A stretch of DNA of 64,000 nt from contig NW_017386025.1 of the NCBI RefSeq assembly GCF_000237925.1, positions 2,786,215 through 2,850,214 on the forward strand. Reading direction: 5' to 3'. Both the position numbers and the translations under genes were made by a program. Positions 53,101-60,573 of this stretch are shown piece by piece. Source of the stretch: Schistosoma mansoni (Eukaryota > Platyhelminthes > Trematoda > Strigeidida > Schistosomatidae). Numbering within the stretch: position 1 is the first letter of the stretch; each line of letters opens with the position of its first letter. The notes beneath the pieces are model-generated. The model was not told where the DNA came from and did not search any database. It saw nothing but the letters and a program-made list of their open reading frames with translations.

Positions 53101-56100
53101 ATACATCGTATTATGTTTTCACATGCTGGAAAGTTTGGATAGTTCAACGTAATTGTGACAGGGTTAGGAATGGAGTTATTCACCTGTTATAATTATGTAT
53201 TAATCAACACTTATCTTAGGAACTTGTTTATACAATAAATCATATTTGATCGTTTATGGTAGTTTCCTACCACAATGTGAAACAAGTAGACTTTTCAATA
53301 CTGACAAAGCATAGTCTGCATGAAAGCTAGAAGTAGAGTGTGAACCCGTTTACTTGTAACTTCACAAGGTTTCAAACATTAATATTTAATTCATTTGAAT
53401 CATTAATGGAGGAATTCAAACAATCAATACAAATGAATTAAACTCTATCCCATTGCCCAAGGCCGTGGGTATCTGGACTCAATAGCTAAGTGGATGACGC
53501 GTCCGCAACGGTCAACGGTACCGAGTTCCAGTCCCAGAGTGAACACAAACTATGAGATCCAGGTACATCCAGCTGACGAGTCCCGAATAGGAAGAAACGC
53601 GCGTCCGCTACTACAATACTAACTATCATTCAACATATTAAACATAAAACAAATTAATAGGGGCGGTTAACAGTATTTAGCAGAATGAAGGTCCATTCAT
53701 ATGAAATAAAGGTAGACTTCCAATCAACGTCAAAGTGATCGATATGATTAATGACAAATTTTCGAGCAACTGTTACTATTCGATACTGTCATTGATGCTG
53801 TAATGTACTCTGTCTTGAGATCAATAACCATTTTAATTCAACCAAATCAAATATTGCTTAGTGTAAAGAAGGAATTGTGAGATTATTGAGTTGTTCTTAA
53901 AATTACTTGAATTTTTAAGTACAAAGACCTGCGAAAATATTATAGAAACGAATAGTGAATTCTGCAGTCCATAGCGACATTTTCCACGGATTGTTGTTTT
54001 TCTAAAAACTCAACAGATGGCTTGGTAGACAAAATATTCAGGTTTGATATCTAAACACAACTTATTTCAGAGATATAAATTGATTTGACTACTGATGTAA
54101 TTAAGCCAATTGCAAAGTACAGTTCAAGTTACAGGGATGATAGACTTATGATCACATGAATAATTAGTTATAAGACTTGTCAACTATTTACAAATGATAT
54201 ATTTTTGCTAGGGTGTTTTATGTTAATATTTTAAGGTGATTGATAAAATTAATTCATAAGTAAACACTAAATAGTCTATTGGGTGTAGGTTTAGATGATA
54301 GTCACTCAGATAAATTGTCTCCCAAATTCATATTTGAAATTAGAATATACTGACCAAGTTGTAATGTAATTTTCAATATTTTGTCAATTTTTGTCTATGG
54401 TTATCAATAAGGAGATGCTTTTTTCCAACCAATGTAGAGAGCTATAATGAGTTGTTCACATTGAAACTTACTTTTTTCCCGGTAAATATATAACAACATT
54501 TTAGTTTTATTACATATCTGTTTGTTTACTGATGTAAAACAAATACCGTAGATGCTAGTGTTGTTCTGCACCATGAGATAGTGCTCAGCTTGGAACAGAG
54601 TAAGAAGTATGTTTGATGCGCATTTCTGGACTATGGTTATGCTTTCGACTCTATTCCAAGACTACTGCTTAACAAGTTAATCAGCATCAACATTGACAGC
54701 TGGATAACCAACTGGCTATGTTCTTACCTCACTGGAAGAGAACAGTATATTGTGTTCAAATGTCTAACTTCTCCACTAACTCAAGAAGGCGTGCCACAAA
54801 GAGATGTCCTTTCCTTTATTTTTCTTTCTTCTTTGTGCATTATCTGCCATCTCTCACAGAAAACACTTTTGTTAAATATGCGGACAATCTCACTGTATGT
54901 ATGCCGATTTCTACCTCTTCACATCCCTTTAAAATGAATGAGTCCTAGTATCCCGCTTAATGATCATCTGTTGTAAATGGTCTCTCACTTAATCCTTCTA
55001 AACGACAAACTCTTAACTTTAGCCCGAGATGTGAGCGGCACTTAAACATTTAATAAAGTTTGTATTATTGGAGATTCTGTAACAAAAATTTTCAAAGATC
55101 ATTCATCTTGATGTAAGTTTTTCCTCTGATGTCTCTTAGTCTTCTCATGTTTTATTGATTGCGAATAAAGTTTCCATTCTGAATTGCTACATAAAGAGGC
55201 TACATGATTCTGGAATTACTTGGCATTTACTATTTCGATTTGTTAATTCTTGCATATTGCCTATTATTCTTTACTGTTCTACATTATTCTTTCCCGGGTT
55301 TTTGAGATTTTGTTGTACTGTGGGGAGTGCTGAGTGCAGTAAGCAGGATGTATGGTAAATCTTTAAGGCCATTATTAATATGGTCGCAGTTAGACATTTA
55401 AAATTTTGTAAATTCTTGATAGGTGTTACCTTATCAGATACTAATTATCCACGTAATCGTCATCTTTCTCCCACTATATATTCTAGTGGATAGAGGAGCC
55501 AATACATCAGAACTCACGTACATAAGCGAAGGTATGAAAGATCTAAAATACCTTATCTAGCAAATATACTATGTGACGAACAGATTGTAATAGCTGACCT
55601 AGTCATTAAATTGTATCCCTAAACATGTTTCTCATCAAAAGTTGTACAGTTTCTAATCTTGATAGAAAACACTTCATTTAATTCCAGGTAGTTTACTGAC
55701 AATAATTTATGTATATATGTTTGCAGTTATTGGTTTTTCTCTCTTTTTATTCTGTAAAAGAAACTTTTTAAAATACTCGGTGCTGGGAATTCTATATCGT
55801 AGTAAACATATATTGAATAAAGCCATTAGTAATAATAGTGTGGTGTGGTCTACTTATATTCATATAAGTAGTATATGGTGATAGTCAGACATAGAATGTA
55901 TTTTGTCAAAAGACCGACAAGGAAAGAACTGAAATGAAGCGCAATCAATAGGAAAATGCATGAACAATGGAATTAGAGAAGATGGATTGATATTTACAGA
56001 AGAAACAATGAAGATTGAGACAATTGGTTGTTTGCTGTATGGTTAACAGAATTTAGTGAGATAGTCTGTAATTTTTGTCTAAATACATTTGATTGTCCCA

Positions 56101-59100
56101 ACCGGTGTTTTGTTCACTACAATAGTAATAATGATAATTTCAATTACACACATTCAGTCTTTAGTATTTCAAATATAGTACTGATTTTGTTTAACAAGTT
56201 ACTTTATTCCAAGTTAATGTTCGTTTCCCAATGCTTCAATACGAAAAAGTAATGTGTTAACGATCGCTAACTTTCAATACTTTCCTAGTTGATATCAAAC
56301 TATGATGAAAATGAAATTCAAATGAAATGGATCTCTACAAACCTTTTTAAATAAATTCACATTTATAAAAATGAAATCATAAAACTTACCTATGAAAAAA
56401 TTTCTTAATATGTCGACCAACTCTCTTTGATTTTTGTGGTAAATCATTAGACCAATTCGTTTTATCCAAATTATTTGAATATTGTAATTGTTCTTGACTT
56501 AACAATGAAGCTTTTTCAAATTTCGATTGATTTATATATAGTGAATGAATTAATTTATTGTTCATATTTGAATTCAATGGTACATGACATTGTTCTGATT
56601 TACTAGGTATTTGTGAATAAGATTCTGAAGAATTCCATGAAGAAAGTGATGTTTTTGAATCGAATGATGAAGCTAACGAATTAGTAGATGATGAAGATTG
56701 TAATGATTCAGCAATTGATAAAGGTGCAATACATTGTTGTGTCAATGAATCCTTATCGGTTAGTTCATCTTTTTTATTCAATGATTTATGTTCAAAAGTT
56801 TTTAAATTGTTAAATTCCAGTTGTTGCATATCATTGAATGGATCTGATTGAAATGTAATGGTGTGATCAAATGAATTGATATCAGTGAATTGAGCTTGAT
56901 CACGTAAATGTTTCGGTAGTACTTGAGCATCTGCAGTTTAGAATTAAAACAATTTTTCGAAAAAATTTGTTATAAAGTACTGATAATTGTATGTACACTA
57001 AAATGTTGGCAGTGTTTGTCAAGACTTTAACTTCCATTGGGCTGAGACCTGAGAATTCTAATTCCAGCCCTTAGCAGTGTCTTGAGTGTGCATTTCTAAG
57101 GATTTAGATACTAGGGAAAAGATAAACACCCAGTTCTCATTGATTTTAGTCAGTAACCCAACGGATATCAATACGTGACGAATACGGCCAAGAAACTGAA
57201 CAAATATTTACAAACCTCACACGTCATAACCATATTAGAATGTGAAGAATTCTGTAAACCATCTAAAAATTATTTGCCCACTTATGTTTGTTAGACATTC
57301 TTTTCATTCCTGACCTTGGTCAATCAGTAAGTTGATAACTGATGTAAATAGTAATGATTCAATTGGTTGATACATATCAGCTCAGAAGGACAGCTTAACT
57401 TTTAATTCATTTTATTTTTGTCTAAGACATTCAGTTTAATTATAGTTCAAAATCTTGAAAAGGAATTACGCAGCGTAGCAACAACTTTCTACTTTACATT
57501 CAATGAACTTATGAATATGTAAAATATAAATTTCCTTTGGAAAATATGTAATTTTCAACAATGATTTATCGCCACTTATCTTTTATCACAAATGTTTACA
57601 GCCAGGCGAGCCCCTGCAGTAATTTTTACCATGTGACCCTATTTAGTTGTAGCTAGTTGTTCATTGAATTTTTTCAGCCCTTTCAACAAAGTCTGCAGAA
57701 ATTATCGGGTGGACAATATCAAAGCAACGCAGAAAAATTCATTGAAATTTCTATTACCTCTATGATACAGGTGAATGAATGTATACAATAATATGAATAG
57801 GGGATAAAACAAAGTAAATAGTCAGTGAGGCTTGAAGAATATAAATAAAATGGCCAAAGCAAACACAATAAACGCAGTGGAATAATATAAATTTATTCTA
57901 ATTCATGGTTTTTCTTCAACTCCGTACAATCATAACGTAATATTAATAATCTTTAAAAACTAGCTGACGTACATTTTAGAATAATATCGGGAGAGTGCTC
58001 ATAAAAGAAGATTCACAAAATGAGCAGTAAGTATGAAAGAATTACGGGTGATGAACATGTATTAAATACTGTGAATATTTCTAAATTCAGTATATGAGCA
58101 TTCTAGCGTAAAACTAAGAGCATACATACAGAATTGTTCAGAAATGCAGTAACAATAGTATAGTTACGAAACACTTTCAGGTTATTTTGTCTTATCTATC
58201 TGTTCTCTGATGTTATGAATATCTCTTCAATAAAATTCCATCACAGAAATTAAATTAGCAATCAGTGGGTTTCATAGATCAATAATATTTCTCGATCCAA
58301 ACTGACATAGGCTGTTTTGCGCTATCTTTTCCCTTCTCAATTATTAATGCATGCTAACTTAAACGGTGTATGAGCATATGAAATTCCAGTTACAAATATC
58401 TTGATCAATACTTGTCTTCAGTAAATTTTGTTTCTTTAAAAGAAAAGTTTCAACTCAACACCTCGCTTTGAAAACAGCCATCTGATCATTCTAAATTACT
58501 TGGGTTTAAATATCCTTAGTGTTTTACTCTATCCTACTTTAGTTGACATCATCCATGTTTGGTGTGAAATAAAAAATACCCACCAAATTAGCCAAAATTT
58601 GTCTATTATAACTCTGATAAACAAGTTTGTGTATTGGACTTTGAATCGTGAACTAAGATCACGGGAGCTAGTGTTAATACCTGGCTGTCCAAACCGAAAT
58701 CGATAGAGCAGTTCTCAAGCGCCAGACCTCAGGATTAGAAGCAGAACGCTATAACGACTAAGCTATTTTTCCACCAAATACTTAATATTCTGTCTAATTG
58801 TCAAAATGTATCCAAAGATCACTTAATAAGGATCAATAAAACTGATGGAGTAAATACATGTCAAACTGTTACATTTCCTACGAAGTAAATAACAAAACAT
58901 TAATGTGCACCAACTCAAAAGTAAACAAAACATTTCAAGTATTTGCATCATTTATAATTTTACTCTATACATCCAAACGTACTCAACAGTTGTTTTCCCC
59001 TAATGAAACAAAATATTATTCAGGTATGTCAATCCTGAAATCGAACATAATAGGTACTATCAAAATGATTTTCATCAATACTAAAAACCTAAAAAAAATA

Positions 59101-60540
59101 TACAAACTGATGATCTCAACACATGACTTTCCAAATGCTCTTTACTCATAAACAATATGTAAACAAATATGTTTGTAAAATCCAATGCAACATTTTGTTA
59201 ATGTTATTTCCATTTATAGCAGCACAGTTTTTTTAAAGGTAATTCATGTAATTACTATAGTCATATGAACATGGTCAACAAGTTAGCCAATCACGCTGGA
59301 AACTACCATATAATTTATAATATTTAAACCAGTAATGGGTTATTGTTTTTGACAATGTTAATAGTAATGATGATGATTATATAAACATCAGTGTACAAAG
59401 GTTAGCGTCGATACACTGGAAGAATAAAAAGGTTATATTGTTGATGATGAGAAATATATTGTATAAATCATAATGGCAATGAGTAAATTCTTACCAATTG
59501 AGAAATCTCAGGTTATACAAATTACAGTTTATGAAAAAGATAATTTTACAAATGACAAAATGTGTAATAATCATATTGAAGATTGTGGATTTAATTTGGA
59601 AAAAAGTGATTATTATCTCCTGAAAACTATGAGACGTCAACAGCGACATAAAGCTGGTACCAGTAATAATAATATTAATGTTGATGATTTCGAAAGTGAT
59701 TATGATAGCATTGATCCGACGACCAATCGATATCTTGATAAATTATTCAACTTAACGAATCATTCTTATCATGATTCTGATCATATACCTACTTTAACCA
59801 TTGGTAATTGGACTTATCGTCTTCTTATGATAGATCGAAATAAACTATTTCAAAAAACTGATTACAATGAACTTGACAATAAGGAGAGGTTCAGTGATTC
59901 CACCTATGACAGTCCAGATCATTTCGAAAGTTTAACAGATGATAGTGACGAATACAATGCAACTGTTTACAAAATCACCAGGAAATTCAAACATGTAAGA
60001 GTTTATCATAAACTAGTTGATAATAATCCTTTTTGCATTCATAATCAAACGAATCAACACGATATTACTGATGACTATGATTATAAAGAAAAATGGTATG
60101 AGTATGGAAGCGACAGATTAGATAGTGACGATGAAATTATCGAAGAAGATATTTATGAAGAGGATTGCCATGAAAAAGAGCAATACAAACAAGATTATGA
60201 TACTTATAGTAAATTACAGAACAAAGAAATTGTATATACAAGTGATGAATTCGATACTTGTGAAGACGATAATGAATAATACAAAGTTATTCCAATAAAA
60301 GAAATGTAAAGGGATAGTTAATGAACAGTTCTTTCTTTTATCCACCGTATACAACTTCTAAAAGTCAACTTGTTTTTTTTTCTAAACAACTAATCAAGTA
60401 AATCTTTAAAATAAATCGCATAACATAAATTTCATTTTCTGTGATATAAATCTTTTTACTTATCTAGTAAGGTAACTGAACAACTTTTGGATACATTGTA
60501 CATTATGTAACGTATATTTCGATAATGAATAGTATGGAAT

Positions 60541-60573
<33 letters not shown>

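Noticed and set aside
58858-59151. 97-codon plus-strand frame upstream of the nested gene
   Set aside because: Composition is typical of random AT-rich DNA, with no start context, poly-A signal or recognisable sequence.
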